Below, one piece after another: positions 26,025 to 36,700 of a stretch of 64,000 nt of DNA. The DNA is from Aliihoeflea sp052435735 (GTDB lineage: Bacteria; Pseudomonadota; Alphaproteobacteria; Rhizobiales; Rhizobiaceae). The DNA is taken from the NCBI GenBank assembly GCA_052435735.1, contig JBQVNB010000010.1, positions 78,529 through 142,528 on the forward strand, given 5' to 3'. The position numbers and the translations under genes are program-made. The notes beneath the pieces are model-generated. The model saw only the letters and a list, made by a program, of their open reading frames with translations. It was not told where the DNA came from and did no database searches. Within the stretch, counting starts at the first letter, position 1; each line of letters opens with the position of its first letter.

Positions 26025-28535
26025 CTACTCGGCCGGCGCGGGTTCGGGCAGTTCCGCCTTGCGGCCCGGCCGTCCGCCGGCCCATTCGCCCAGAAGGAGC
26101 AGGATGGGTGCTGCGATGAAGATAGACGAGGTCGTCGCGACCACGACGCCGAACACCATCGGCCAGGCGAAGTTCTCGACCGCGCTGCCGCCCCAGATCG
26201 CCATCGGCAGGATGGCGAGGAAGGTGGTCAGCGAGGTGAAGACGCAGCGCACCAGCACCCGGTTGATGCTCATGTCGATGATCTCGCGCAGCGGCTTTTG
26301 CCTGTAGAGCCTCATGTTTTCGCGCATCCGGTCATAGACGACCACCTTGTCGTTCACCGAATAGCCGATGATCGTCAACAATGCCGCGATTGCGGTCAGG
26401 TTGAAATCGAGCCCGGTGAGCGCGAAGAAGCCGACCGTCTTGGTGGTGTCGAGGACGAGCGTGGCGATGGCGCCGACCGCGAAGTACCATTCGAAGCGAC
26501 ACCAGATGTAGACGAGCATCGCAAGGCTGGCGAGCACCACGGCGATGACGCCGTTGCGTGCGAGTTCGCCGCTGACCTTCGGCCCGACGACCTCGGTCCG
26601 CTCGACGCTCGCGCCCGGATCTACGGTCGCGACGGTGGTGCGCAGGAGGTCGATGGCTCGCGTCTGCGCCGCCTCGCCGCCTTCCTGGCGCTGCAGGCGC
26701 ACGAGCACGTTGTTATCGCCGCCGATGCCCTGCAGCGTGACCTCGCCGAGACCGAGTTCGCTGAGGTTCGAGCGCAGCGTCGCGAGGTCGACATCGCCGG
26801 TGGTGACGATCTCGGCCTGGATGCCGCCGGTGAAGTCGATGCCGTAGTTCAGCCCCGGCTTGACGAAGAGGCCGATCGAGGCGAGCGACAGGAAGATCGA
26901 CATGCCGATGCCCAGATACCGCGCCCGCATGAAGGCGAAACGCGTTTCGCCAGGCGCGATGCGCAGCGGCGAGCGCAACACGAGCGTCTTCATGTGCCGG
27001 CGCCGCACGATCTCGGTCATCGCGATCCGTACGACTGCGACCGCGGTGAACATCGAGATGACGATGCCGATCATCATGGTGATGGCGAAGCCGCGTACCG
27101 GGCCGGACCCGAACATAAACAGAAGCGCGGTGGCGATCAGCGACGTCACGTTGGCGTCGACGATGGTGGAATAGGCGCGGCTGAAGCCGTGGTCGAGCGC
27201 GGCGAACGCACTGCGCCTGCGCGCGGTCTCCTCCTTGATGCGTTCGTTGATGAGGATGTTGGCGTCGACGGCGATGCCGATGCCGAGGATGATGCCGGCG
27301 ATGCCGGGCAGCGTCAGGGTCGCGCCGAGGAAGCTCAGCGCGCCGAGCGTCAGGACGACGTTGAGGAAGAGCGCGCCACTGGCGATCATGCCCCAGCCGC
27401 CATACAGCGCGACCATCAGCCCCATGACGAGGCCGAAGCCGGCAAGGCCGGTGACAATGCCCATCTCGATGACGTCGGCGCCGAGGTCGGGACCGACGGT
27501 CCGCTCCTCGATGACGGTCAGGGGCGCCGGCAGGGCGCCGGCGCGCAGCAGGGCGGAAAGAACGACGCTGTCCTCGACCGTGAACGAGCCGCTGATCTGG
27601 CCCGAGCCGCCGGTGATCGGCTCGCGGATGACGGGCGCGCTCAAGACCTTGCCGTCGAGCACGATGGCGAAGGGGTGGCCGACATTCTGCCGGGTGATCT
27701 CGGCAAAGCGCTGCGTGCCGACGCTGTCGAACCGGAACGAGACGATCGGCTCGTTGGTGCGCTGGTCGAAACCGGCGCGCGCGTCGGTCAATCGTTCACC
27801 GCTGAGCGCGACACGATCCTCGATCGGATATTGATGGCCTTCCTCGTCCGACATCACGGTGATGCCGGGGCCGGTCGCCTCGCGGGCGACCATGTGGAAC
27901 GACATCTGCGCGGTCGAGCCGAGCAGTTCGCGCAGCCGCGTCGGGTCCTGCAGGCCGGGAAGCTGGACGAGGATGCGGTCGGAGCCGACGCGCTGGATCG
28001 TCGGTTCGGCGACGCCGACCTGGTCGACGCGCTGGCGCACGATTTCGAGGCTCTGGTCGATCGCCTGGTCGACGCGCTCGGCGATGCCGGCGTCGCTCAG
28101 GGTGAGCGTGAACCGGTTGCCTTCGCGCCTGACAAGAATGTCCGTCGTCGGCGCGAACGTCGCCGCCTGGACGGGTGATATCAACCCGTCGAGAAGCGGG
28201 GCGATCCCGTCGGATGTCGCCGCATCGCCCGGATCGACGACGATGGCGTCGCCCTGAAGGCGGGGCGCTGCGCCGGTGACGCGCTCGCCGCGAAGCACGG
28301 TGCCGATCTCGTTCTGGAGCCAGGTCAGGCGATCCTGCTTCAGTGCGGCGGCATCGACCTCGAGCACGAGGTGAGAGCCGCCTTGAAGGTCGAGGCCGAG
28401 CGTCACCTGCTGGCCGGCGATCCAGTCGGGCAGGGCGGCGAGGCGATGTTGCGGGATGATGTTTGGAAGCGCGGCGATGAGGCCGCACAGAATGACCAGG
28501 GAATAGATGGCAAGCTGCCATTTGGGCGTACGCAT
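26025..28535 (-). CDS. secDF: Fused protein translocase subunit SecDF
   Basis: Proton-driven accessory subunit of the Sec translocon; the fused form of SecD and SecF has 12 transmembrane helices. Here 836 residues. The SecD half holds TLGLDLQGGSHLVLEVD and the helix-4 motif GIGIAVDANILINERIKEE. The SecF half holds GIDFTGGIQAEI and SVNDKVVVYDRMREN. ATG 28535 is selected because AAGGA lies 8 nt upstream; a GTG seven codons earlier is possible. It stands alone, without yajC or secA near. Many rhizobia have other secD/secF copies, so this may be a second one. Confidence 0.93.
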   Translation of the reverse strand: MRTPKWQLAIYSLVILCGLIAALPNIIPQHRLAALPDWIAGQQVTLGLDLQGGSHLVLEVDAAALKQDRLTWLQNEIGTVLRGERVTGAAPRLQGDAIVVDPGDAATSDGIAPLLDGLISPVQAATFAPTTDILVRREGNRFTLTLSDAGIAERVDQAIDQSLEIVRQRVDQVGVAEPTIQRVGSDRILVQLPGLQDPTRLRELLGSTAQMSFHMVAREATGPGITVMSDEEGHQYPIEDRVALSGERLTDARAGFDQRTNEPIVSFRFDSVGTQRFAEITRQNVGHPFAIVLDGKVLSAPVIREPITGGSGQISGSFTVEDSVVLSALLRAGALPAPLTVIEERTVGPDLGADVIEMGIVTGLAGFGLVMGLMVALYGGWGMIASGALFLNVVLTLGALSFLGATLTLPGIAGIILGIGIAVDANILINERIKEETARRRSAFAALDHGFSRAYSTIVDANVTSLIATALLFMFGSGPVRGFAITMMIGIVISMFTAVAVVRIAMTEIVRRRHMKTLVLRSPLRIAPGETRFAFMRARYLGIGMSIFLSLASIGLFVKPGLNYGIDFTGGIQAEIVTTGDVDLATLRSNLSELGLGEVTLQGIGGDNNVLVRLQRQEGGEAAQTRAIDLLRTTVATVDPGASVERTEVVGPKVSGELARNGVIAVVLASLAMLVYIWCRFEWYFAVGAIATLVLDTTKTVGFFALTGLDFNLTAIAALLTIIGYSVNDKVVVYDRMRENMRLYRQKPLREIIDMSINRVLVRCVFTSLTTFLAILPMAIWGGSAVENFAWPMVFGVVVATTSSIFIAAPILLLLGEWAGGRPGRKAELPEPAPAE

Positions 28536-28607
28536 GTAGTCGATCCTTGCATGCACGACCCTCCGCCCGCGGGTGAGCCCGCGGCGGATGAAAATCGTGC
28601 AGTTCCG

Positions 28608-29024
28608 TCAGAGGGTGGCGGAGGGAAGGATCGGTGCTGGAGGGGCGCGTGCGGCGGCATGGAGGGTCGTCGCCGCTGCAGCGGGCTCTGCGAGGCGACT
28701 GCCGGCTGGCACGCGCCGGACGGCGAATATTGCGAAGTCGGCGTGCGGCGTCAGCCCAGCATCCGCAAACCCGTCCGGATCGAACTTGTGCGTTCGATTC
28801 TGAATCGCATGGCGCGGTCCGGGCGCGGCGGGGTCGAATTCGAGCGGGTTGCCGTCGAAGGAGCCCGGGTCGGCAGCGATCGCAACGCGATCGACGAGGC
28901 CGGCGAGCGAACCGTGCCTGGGCCCGGCCGCCTGCGCCGCGAAGAGCGCCACGACGAGCGCCATCGTCGCGGCAAGCACTGCTGCGAAGGCGGGTCTGCG
29001 GTCGTGGTTCGTTCGTTTCGACAC
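28608..29024 (-). CDS. Small exported or membrane-anchored protein, unknown
   Basis: About 138 residues from the GTG at 29024, or 150 from the GTG at 29060. The start is uncertain because neither has a strong ribosome site. A basic N-terminus (SKRTNHDRR) and a hydrophobic stretch of about 22 residues make a signal or anchor. The mature part is Ala/Pro-rich and ends in an ARAPPAPI segment similar to the end of the small protein encoded at 25519. It lies immediately upstream of secDF on the same strand (72-nt gap), so the two may be cotranscribed. No family recognised. Confidence 0.5.
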   Translation of the reverse strand: MSKRTNHDRRPAFAAVLAATMALVVALFAAQAAGPRHGSLAGLVDRVAIAADPGSFDGNPLEFDPAAPGPRHAIQNRTHKFDPDGFADAGLTPHADFAIFAVRRVPAGSRLAEPAAAATTLHAAARAPPAPILPSATL

Positions 29025-29162
29025 TGGCTGTCCAGGCTGGCGGGCTGAGCGCCTAGGCACGATCTATCACGCGCTTCGAATTTGACCAAACGATGCGCGG
29101 GGATCGATCGGTGCCGACTTAGATGTAGCCTCGTGACCGCAATGGCAACGCGTTGGTCTGTC

Positions 29163-31049
29163 TTATCGTTTCGGCATTCCGGCGGGGCGCATCAGGCGCT
29201 TCTGGGCCGCGATCCTGAACGGCGCGTTGGGTGCGCCGTAGCCTTTGTAGCCGCCGCGCCGTTCGACGATCTCGAAGAAGAATCCTTCGCCGAACGTGGC
29301 ACTGTAGAGCTGGAAATATTCGCCGTCGCCGTCGCGGTCGTAGAGGATGTTCGCGGCGCGCAGCCGGTCCGCGAAATCGGGATCGAGGCCGAAGCGGGCT
29401 TCGAGATCGTCATAGTAGTTCGGCGAAATTTGCAGCGTCGCAAAGCCGCTTTCGACGAGACTGGCGGCGGTGCCGAAGATGTCGTCCGACGCGAATGCCA
29501 GGTGCTGGACGCTTGAGCCGAAGCTTTCGGCAATGAAATGCCCGGCAAGCGTTCGCCGGTTCTCGGCACCGTTCAGCGTCAGCCGCAGCGCACCGTCCTC
29601 GCTTTCGACCACCTGACTGCGCACGAGGCCGGCCGGATCGACGACGTCGACCATCGGCAGCTTCCGCGTCTTCAGGATCGAGGTGTAGAAGAGCAGCCAG
29701 GTCAGCATCTCCTCATGTGCCATGGTCTGCGCGACATGATCGATGCGTGTCAGTCCCGCGCCGCGCCGGTCGTCGCCGGTCGCATCGAATTCGACGTCCC
29801 AGACCCGGGCGAGTTCGGAGCGCTCGTCGAGGAAATAGATGACGCCGCCGCCGACGCCGCGAATGGCTGGAATGGCGAGTTCGCCGGGCCCGGGCCGCTG
29901 TTCGAAGATTTCCGCGCCGAGCGCTCGTGCCCGCGCCACCGTGGCCGCCGCGTCCTCGACCTTCAGGCCGATCGCATAGGCCGAGACGCCGTGGACGAGG
30001 TAGGAGGAATGCGCGAAGCCGCCCTTGTCGGTGTTGACGACGATGTTGATGCCGCCCTGCCGCCAGAGCGTGACGTCCTTCGACTTGTGCCGCGCGGTCT
30101 GCGCGAAGCCGATCGTCGACAAAAGCGTGCCCAGTTCCTCCGCTTCGGCCGGCCCGGCTGCGAATTCCACGAATTCGACACCCTCGACCGCGATCCGGTC
30201 CGGCATCTTCGGCACGCTGATCGCGATGCCCGGCTCCTTGCGCGCGACTTGGTCCATGAGATGAACGAGCGAGCGCCGGCCGTCGACGGCGATCGATTTC
30301 GGCGAGCCGCCGCGGAACTGGTCGTTGAAGATTTCGAGCGAAAGCGGCCCGTCATAACCGGTGGCGGCAACGGCGCGCATGAAGTCGGTGACCGGCAGAT
30401 CGCCCTCGCCGGGCATGTTGCGGAAGTGCCGGCTCCAGTAGAGAAGGTCCATGTCGATCTTGGGCGCATCGGCAAGCTGGACGATGAAGATGCGGTCGCC
30501 GGGAATGGCGCGGATGGTCTCGACGTCGATCCTGCGCGCGAGCGTGTGGAAGGAATCGAGGATCAGGCCGATGTTCGGATGATCGGCACGGCGTACGATC
30601 TCCCAAGCGTCGCGGTGGTCGTTGATGTGGCGACCCCAGGCGAGCGCCTCATAGCCGATGCGGATGCCGCGCCGTGCCGCCCGTTCGCCAAGTTCACGAA
30701 AATCGTCGGCAGCGCGGTCGATGCCGCCTAGCGCGACCGGTGAGACGTTGGAGCAGACGAGCATGAGATCGGTGCCGAGTTCACCCATCAGGTCGAACTT
30801 GCGTTCGGCCCTGTCGAAGCCTCGTTTGCGCTGCGGCTCGGGCATGCCTTCGAAGTCGCGGAACGGCTGGAACAGCGTGATGGTCAGCCCATGGTCACGC
30901 ACCATGCGCCCGACTTCGGCGGGCGATCCGTCGAAGGCGAGGAAATCGTTCTCGAAGATCTCGACACCGTCGAAGCCGGCGGCCGCGATGGCGGCGAGCT
31001 TTTCCTTCAGGTCGCCGCTGATCGAGACGGTCGCGATCGAGGTCTTCAT
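29163..31049 (-). CDS. quiC1: 3-dehydroshikimate dehydratase, QuiC1 type (TIM barrel + HPPD-like)
   Basis: Makes protocatechuate from 3-dehydroshikimate in quinate/shikimate breakdown. The 628-residue protein has an N-terminal sugar-phosphate isomerase/AP-endonuclease-like TIM barrel (about 1-280, with FDGVEIFENDF and LGLILDSFHTLARR-type segments). The C-terminal half is a VOC/4-hydroxyphenylpyruvate dioxygenase-like domain, with metal ligands expected in DHVAQTM, VQHLAFAS and FFFEIVERRGG. The fusion is typical for this family. ATG 31049 begins the TIM-barrel strand. No quinate dehydrogenase or protocatechuate dioxygenase genes are nearby, so it stands alone. Confidence 0.85.
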   Translation of the reverse strand: MKTSIATVSISGDLKEKLAAIAAAGFDGVEIFENDFLAFDGSPAEVGRMVRDHGLTITLFQPFRDFEGMPEPQRKRGFDRAERKFDLMGELGTDLMLVCSNVSPVALGGIDRAADDFRELGERAARRGIRIGYEALAWGRHINDHRDAWEIVRRADHPNIGLILDSFHTLARRIDVETIRAIPGDRIFIVQLADAPKIDMDLLYWSRHFRNMPGEGDLPVTDFMRAVAATGYDGPLSLEIFNDQFRGGSPKSIAVDGRRSLVHLMDQVARKEPGIAISVPKMPDRIAVEGVEFVEFAAGPAEAEELGTLLSTIGFAQTARHKSKDVTLWRQGGINIVVNTDKGGFAHSSYLVHGVSAYAIGLKVEDAAATVARARALGAEIFEQRPGPGELAIPAIRGVGGGVIYFLDERSELARVWDVEFDATGDDRRGAGLTRIDHVAQTMAHEEMLTWLLFYTSILKTRKLPMVDVVDPAGLVRSQVVESEDGALRLTLNGAENRRTLAGHFIAESFGSSVQHLAFASDDIFGTAASLVESGFATLQISPNYYDDLEARFGLDPDFADRLRAANILYDRDGDGEYFQLYSATFGEGFFFEIVERRGGYKGYGAPNAPFRIAAQKRLMRPAGMPKR

Positions 31050-31172
31050 GCCGATTGGTCCTTTCTGGTCAACATGCCATTCGACATGGCCACCGGTGTG
31101 CCGCAAGCGTCCCTCCATATAGCGCGGCGCAAGCGAAATCGATCACGCATTGCGTCTGCGCGGGCACCGCGA

Positions 31173-32432
31173 TCATTGTTTCGGCTGGTTTTCCCCGGCG
31201 GCTGCATCGTCGAAAATTGCAAGCGATCGCTCGCTCGCGCCGCCAAGGTGCCAGATCATGACGCCGGCCAGCGAATGCTCGCGAGCATAGGCCGCTTTCG
31301 CCGCCAGGGATTGCTCGTCCTCATGGCTGATCCAGATCCCTTCGTTCCGATTGAAGAAAAAGGGAACCTTGGCCTCCTCGCTCCAGTGACGGTTGAAGCC
31401 CTTGGCTTCCAGTTCCATGTGTCCCAGCGTCCGCAAGTCGAGCCCGTCTGCCGCCCAATCGGGGGCCGCCGCGGCGTCGGCAGGGCGCAGAAAGCCGTCA
31501 TTGGTCGTGTTCACGCCTCCATATGCGCGGGCATAAAGCGGAATGCCCATGACGATCTTCGATGCCGGGACGCCGGCCAGGCGCAGGGAGGTGATGCTGG
31601 CATCGACGGTTGCCAGTGGCGTGGGATCATCCTTGACCGGGTATAGCGGCGCGTTGAAATGGGTGTAGGGCGATCCGACGTGATAATCGTATGTCATGAT
31701 GTTTAGCGTATCGACGAGGCCGGTCATCCTCTTGAGCTCGACATTGCCGCTGATGGCGACATTGGCGGACAGGGCGGCCATCAGTCCATATCGCCGATTG
31801 TTGAACTGGCCGAGCTTGTCGAGCTGCTCTCGAAATTCCTGCATCAGCAAGGTGAAGTTCGCCCGGTCTTCGGACGAACGGCCGTTGTCTGGCAAGCCGC
31901 CGTCGACCGGATACTCCCAATCGATGTCAACGCCATCGAAAAGGTCGGGATACGCCTCAAGGAAAACCCGGAGCGTCGAACGCACGAAGCGCTGCCGGCC
32001 TTGCTCGCTCGAAGCAATGCGGGAAAAATGGGTGGAGCCGTTCCAGCCGCCCAGGGAGATCAAGACTTGCAGGTGGGGATGACGCGCCTTGAGCGCTTCC
32101 ATCGCAGCGAAATTTCCGCCCTCCTCCGACCCGGAATCGCAAAGGCCGATATCCGCGCACGGATCGCCAAGTTCGGCCTTCCCCTCGGCGGTCACCGCGC
32201 CGAAAGCATAGAGAATGTGCGTCAGCCGACTGGCGTCGATATCGGCGATTTTGGTGCCGTCGCCATAAGCGGTCCACGACGCGAAATAGCCGATGACCGA
32301 GAATTCGCGTTCGTGCCGGCTTTCGGTGCCGGACGCCTGCGCCATTGATGCCGTCGTGACGAGCAGTAGAAGGGCACCGAGAAATCCCCTAATGCACAAG
32401 GCGGGCACTTTCCCCTGAAGAAATTGCTTCAC
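31173..32432 (-). CDS. Exported glycoside hydrolase family 18 (chitinase-like)
   Basis: 419-residue hydrolase with an N-terminal signal peptide (hydrophobic region about 15-32, cleavage near AQA). The GH18 catalytic motif is complete: FDGVDIDWEYP, whose final Glu is the general acid. Other GH18 features are SLGGWNGS and MTYDYHVGSPYT. It would cleave beta-1,4-GlcNAc chains in the periplasm or outside. The GTG at 32432 overlaps the end of the export-protein gene by 44 nt; a GTG at 32408 is an alternative. Its place after a polysaccharide synthase and an export gene suggests it trims or releases the polymer made by that pair. Confidence 0.88.
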   Translation of the reverse strand: MKQFLQGKVPALCIRGFLGALLLLVTTASMAQASGTESRHEREFSVIGYFASWTAYGDGTKIADIDASRLTHILYAFGAVTAEGKAELGDPCADIGLCDSGSEEGGNFAAMEALKARHPHLQVLISLGGWNGSTHFSRIASSEQGRQRFVRSTLRVFLEAYPDLFDGVDIDWEYPVDGGLPDNGRSSEDRANFTLLMQEFREQLDKLGQFNNRRYGLMAALSANVAISGNVELKRMTGLVDTLNIMTYDYHVGSPYTHFNAPLYPVKDDPTPLATVDASITSLRLAGVPASKIVMGIPLYARAYGGVNTTNDGFLRPADAAAAPDWAADGLDLRTLGHMELEAKGFNRHWSEEAKVPFFFNRNEGIWISHEDEQSLAAKAAYAREHSLAGVMIWHLGGASERSLAIFDDAAAGENQPKQ

Positions 32433-33750
32433 GACGCTGGATGTTCAGGACGTCCCCGGGCCGAAGTGGTGACAGAAGATCGCCCTCCGTTGTCACAATG
32501 CCCTGTGTGGTTCTCCGGACGATCTCGAAGCGAAGCTCCGCCGCCGCTCGCTCATCGTCTCCAAGCGGCAGACTGCGCATTGCCTGCACAAGATTGTCCA
32601 TCAAGGATCGCGTCGTCTCTTCCTCGGTGATCGACTGTCTGGTCAAAAGGAACGCCCGTTCGGTCGCTATGCGATGGCCGGTCAGGGCCTGGGCGTCGCG
32701 CTGACGGGTTTCGACAAGCGTGCGCTCCACCCGTGCCAGCATTCCGCGTAAGTCGTTCCATGTGCTGCGCGCCAGTACATACTCGTCCCGTACGATGTTG
32801 ACGTTCTGGTCAGTGGTGGTGCCGCGTGCGCGCAGGTTCTGCATGAAGCTCAGCCGTTCCGCCTTGTCCTGAAGCGCCGTCTCGGCATCGGCGAGGCTTT
32901 CGGTCAGGATGGCCCGTTCGTTGTTGAGCGACGCGATGACCCCGGCAGCCGCTGCGCTTTGGGAAACGAGCTGCTCTTCCTCCAGGTCGCGAACAGCCCG
33001 CTCCTCAGCGATCAGGCGATCGGCGGCAGGCCTGCCTGACAACTCGACCAGACGCTGCATGGCTCCCTCATTCGAACTGCCCTTTTCCTCAGCCAGGACC
33101 GTCAGTCGTGCCAGAAGGCGGGCGAGACGATTTTCCGCCTGTGCGACACGCTCGCGCTCGCGTGCAAGGTCGACCATCCGCCATTTGTCGGCGCCGCCCT
33201 GCGCGGCAGCGCCGCCGGCCAGTGCCAGTGCGTGCAGAGCCGTCATTCCTGGACTGTAGCGGAAGACGCCCGATTGGGCGAGGTCGCCCGTCACGTAGAT
33301 CGGTTCGCGCTCCAGGAGTTGGATCGCCACGGCGACCTTGGCGCCCAGCCTGCTTGCAAAACTCGTCTGGATCGCCGTTTCGAGTTGCGTGGCCGTCGCG
33401 CCGGACGTCGCTATGGCGCCCACGAGAGGCAGGAAGATGCCGCCGTCTTCCTGAACGACATAGTTGCCGGTTATCTCGGAGCGCTCGACAAGCGACATCA
33501 GTGCCGGATCGCCAGGTTTGCTGCTCGCTGCCGCGAAGTTTTCGTAGACGGTGATTTTCAGTTGGTCGCCCAGGACGAAGGTATCGCCTTGGAGCCGCTG
33601 GCTCGTCTCGCCCGTTGCCAGGACGGTGGCCGTATTGCCATACGCGTCGGTCGCAGTCGCCTCGACCGGGATCAAGCCGAGCGCGATCGACAGCGAGAAG
33701 GCCAAGGACGCCGGCATCGTCCTGACGAAGAATCCGCATCCAGTCTTCAT
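32389..33750 (-). CDS. Polysaccharide export protein (Wza/ExoF-like)
   Basis: 453-residue exported protein with a signal peptide (about 1-35). The N-terminal Poly_export domain holds the GDQLKITVYE signature, with an SLBB-like stretch after it (IYVTGDLAQSGVFRYSPGMTALHALALAGG). A long alpha-helical coiled coil (about 210-400) follows. The C-terminus repeats the loop LRPGDVLNIQRR. This layout is like ExoF-type periplasmic/outer-membrane export proteins. ATG 33750 has GGAGAG about 6 nt upstream. It lies between the synthase fusion (29-nt gap) and the GH18 gene. Confidence 0.85.
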   Translation of the reverse strand: MKTGCGFFVRTMPASLAFSLSIALGLIPVEATATDAYGNTATVLATGETSQRLQGDTFVLGDQLKITVYENFAAASSKPGDPALMSLVERSEITGNYVVQEDGGIFLPLVGAIATSGATATQLETAIQTSFASRLGAKVAVAIQLLEREPIYVTGDLAQSGVFRYSPGMTALHALALAGGAAAQGGADKWRMVDLARERERVAQAENRLARLLARLTVLAEEKGSSNEGAMQRLVELSGRPAADRLIAEERAVRDLEEEQLVSQSAAAAGVIASLNNERAILTESLADAETALQDKAERLSFMQNLRARGTTTDQNVNIVRDEYVLARSTWNDLRGMLARVERTLVETRQRDAQALTGHRIATERAFLLTRQSITEEETTRSLMDNLVQAMRSLPLGDDERAAAELRFEIVRRTTQGIVTTEGDLLSPLRPGDVLNIQRREAISSGESARLVH

Positions 33751-33779
33751 ATCGTCTCTCCTCATCGATAGCGTCAGCG

Positions 33780-36700
33780 TTAAGTTGCGGGCCTCAAGAT
33801 GCGACCTGTACGCGCGAGCTTGCCCCACCCTACGAACGTGCCCTTCAGGGCAGCGAGCAGTGCGCGGATCGCAACGACGTAAAGGAGTTGCCGGTAGGAG
33901 ACACGCTGCAGGACGACGAGCGGCAACAGCCGCCACGCCCGCAGGTCGCCATTCAGCGCCAGACCGACACCGGCGGTGAAGAGGTCGACCGCCTGGAAGA
34001 GCGCCCAATAGGCGGCGAGAAGCTGAAGCGTCTGGCTATCGATGGGAGACATCGCGCCCGTCAGCGACAGCGCCATCGCGAGGACGATCCAAAGGGTCAG
34101 GATGTCCATCAGCGGTGCGATCAGCGTGAAGGCGAACTGAAGCGCGATGTTCGGCAGGATGATGAGGGAAACGCCGCTGGGGCGAGCCGCGATGGCGCCG
34201 ATATGCTTGAATCCCACCTGCAATGTCCCGAACATCCAGCGGAAGCGCTGCTTGAGGAAGGCGCGTAGCGTCTCGGGGGCTTCGGTCAGTGCGATCGCGC
34301 GAGGCGCATTCACGACCTTCCAGCCGGCGCGCTCGATCGCGACCGTCAGGTCCGCATCTTCGGCGAGCGTGTCGGTCGCGTAGCCCTGGACTTCCTCGAC
34401 TGCGGTCCGGCGCCAGGCACCGATTGCGCCGGGCACCACACCGATCGCGTTGAACAGAGCGAAGGCGGTGCGCTCGAGGTTCTGCCCGATGATGTATTCC
34501 AGGGACTGGAAACGGGTGAGCAGGTTGACGGCGTTGCCGACGATTACGCGCCCGGCGACGGCACCGATGGCGGGATCGCCGAAAGGCGCGACCAGATGCT
34601 CGATCGCATCGGGCTCGAGCACGGTGTCGCCGTCGATGGCGACGACCACGTCCGCCCTCGTCTGCGCAAAGCCATAGTTGAGCGCGCTTGCCTTGCCGCC
34701 ATTTTCCTTGCGCAGCACCCGAACGCGCGGGTCGGCGGGGAAGGTCTCGCGAACGATGTCGCTCGTCCGATCCGTGGAACCGTCGTCGATCACGGTGACG
34801 ACGATCCGGTCGGCGATCGTCGCCGTCAACAGGCCGCGTACCGTGTTGCAGACGACCTTTTCTTCATTGAAGGCCGGCACCAGTACGGCAATGGACCCGC
34901 TGAACGCCGACACGGCCGCGCGTGACTGGCGGCGCGTTTGAACGAGCGCGGCCACGATGATGAGGAAGAGGCGAGCGGTTCCGATGATGACCGCCGCAAT
35001 CGCAATCGTGGGCAGGATGTCGACGACGCTCAGGAAACCGCCGACGAAGGCCGAGCGTATTGCGGACTGGGCGCTGACCGTGAAGGTTTCAGGCATGTAC
35101 GGCGTCATCATCACGTCACGCGGTACGCCGACCAGTTCATGCGTGGCGACGAAGCGGTAGCCGTCCTTGCGCAATTCCTCGAGGATCAGCGGCAGCGCCT
35201 CGACGGTGGCGCTGCGATCGCCACCGGCATCGTGCAGCAACACCGCATTTCCTTCGCCTGCACGCACGGCGCGGATCACCCGATCGGCGATCTGCCGCGG
35301 CGTCCAGATCATGTAGTCGAAGGCGTCCACGTCGATACCGCCGAACAGGTAGCCCATTGACGAGGCCGTGACCGAGAGGTTTGGCGCCGTTTCCAGGTAG
35401 CCGTATCCGGTCATCGCGAAGGGTGGGCGGAAGAGTGCCGAGCGAATGCCCAGAACGTCCTCGAAGACTCGCTGGGTCGCCGTCAGTTCCGCGGAGATGC
35501 GATCCGTGCCGGCCAGGTTGAGGTCGGGATGCGAGAAGGAGTGGTTGCCGATGTCATGCCCGCCCTCGAGTATCCTGCGGGAAATGGCCGGGTGCTTAAC
35601 GACGCGCTGACCGATCAGGTAGAAGGTCGCCTTGGCGTCGTGCTCCTCGAGAATGTCGAGAATTCTCGACGTCCAGACCGGGTCGGGGCCATCGTCAAAC
35701 GTCAGCGCCACCATTGCCGCGTCGATGGCGGGCCAAAGTGCAAGCGCGGTCTGTCTGGGTTTCTCCTCGATGGTTTGCGCCACGATGAGCCCGATTCCGG
35801 ACTGGTAGGAGATTGCGCGCCTTCCTGAGCTTGCCTGGCGGCCAGACAACAGGACGCCCTTGGCATTTTCGAACGCCCCGAAACCCGCCTCGATCGATCG
35901 CAGACTTTCGAGCGCGTCACCGTCCGGCAGCTTTCCCTTGCCCACAACGTCGTAGACGCCCTGGTCTTCCCAGCCCAGGCGCCAGATGGCCAATCCCCCG
36001 ACCGATGCCGCCAGCGCGCTTCGCGCCTGATTGAACATGCTGACGGCGTCGGTCATCCAGACGCGATGAAAATCGCCATCCGTGTCGCGGTAGTCGAAGA
36101 CGAGGTTCAAGGTGGGCGTGTCGAAGACGATCGGCGCATTCGCCCGGCTGGCGATCTCCCAGGCCTGCTGGACCGACAGCTCCGTCTTGCGGGCACGAGG
36201 TCCCCAGTCGATCGCCATCGAGCCAAGGACAGGAATGAGCTTGCTTGGGGGCGCATGGGCCGTATAGGCCCGCAATTGCTGCTCGAACCATCCCTGACTG
36301 GCTATGGGGCCTGCAATGGCCGAACTGGCGTCGCGGTGATACAGGGGCAAAAGAACGTAGTCCACCTGATGGACGATCCGCGCCAGTTCGGCCGGCGTCT
36401 CGTTGCTCTCGGCCATGTAGAGCAATCCGCGCCCGTCGGGTTCGAGTGCGCTGCGAAGGTCCTCCAGAAAAGCCGCCATCGCCCTCGGGTCGCGGACGCT
36501 CGCGGATAAGCCGACGGTTATGCCGTCGAACCCTTGTTCCTGGACGGTCTTCAGGACCTGCGCCACCAACGCGTCTCGAAGGGGAGGCATCGCCATCGCC
36601 ATCGCAGTTTCGCGCGGCGACAATGTGCTCAGCAGGAGTGGGTACAGCTTCACGCCCCGCGCCTCACGCTTGAGCCAGTCATAGGCCTTGCCGCGTCGCG

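Noticed and set aside
25929..28178. A 749-codon plus-strand open frame opposite secDF
   Set aside because: Antisense shadow; extremely Asp/Arg/Gly-rich with no motif.
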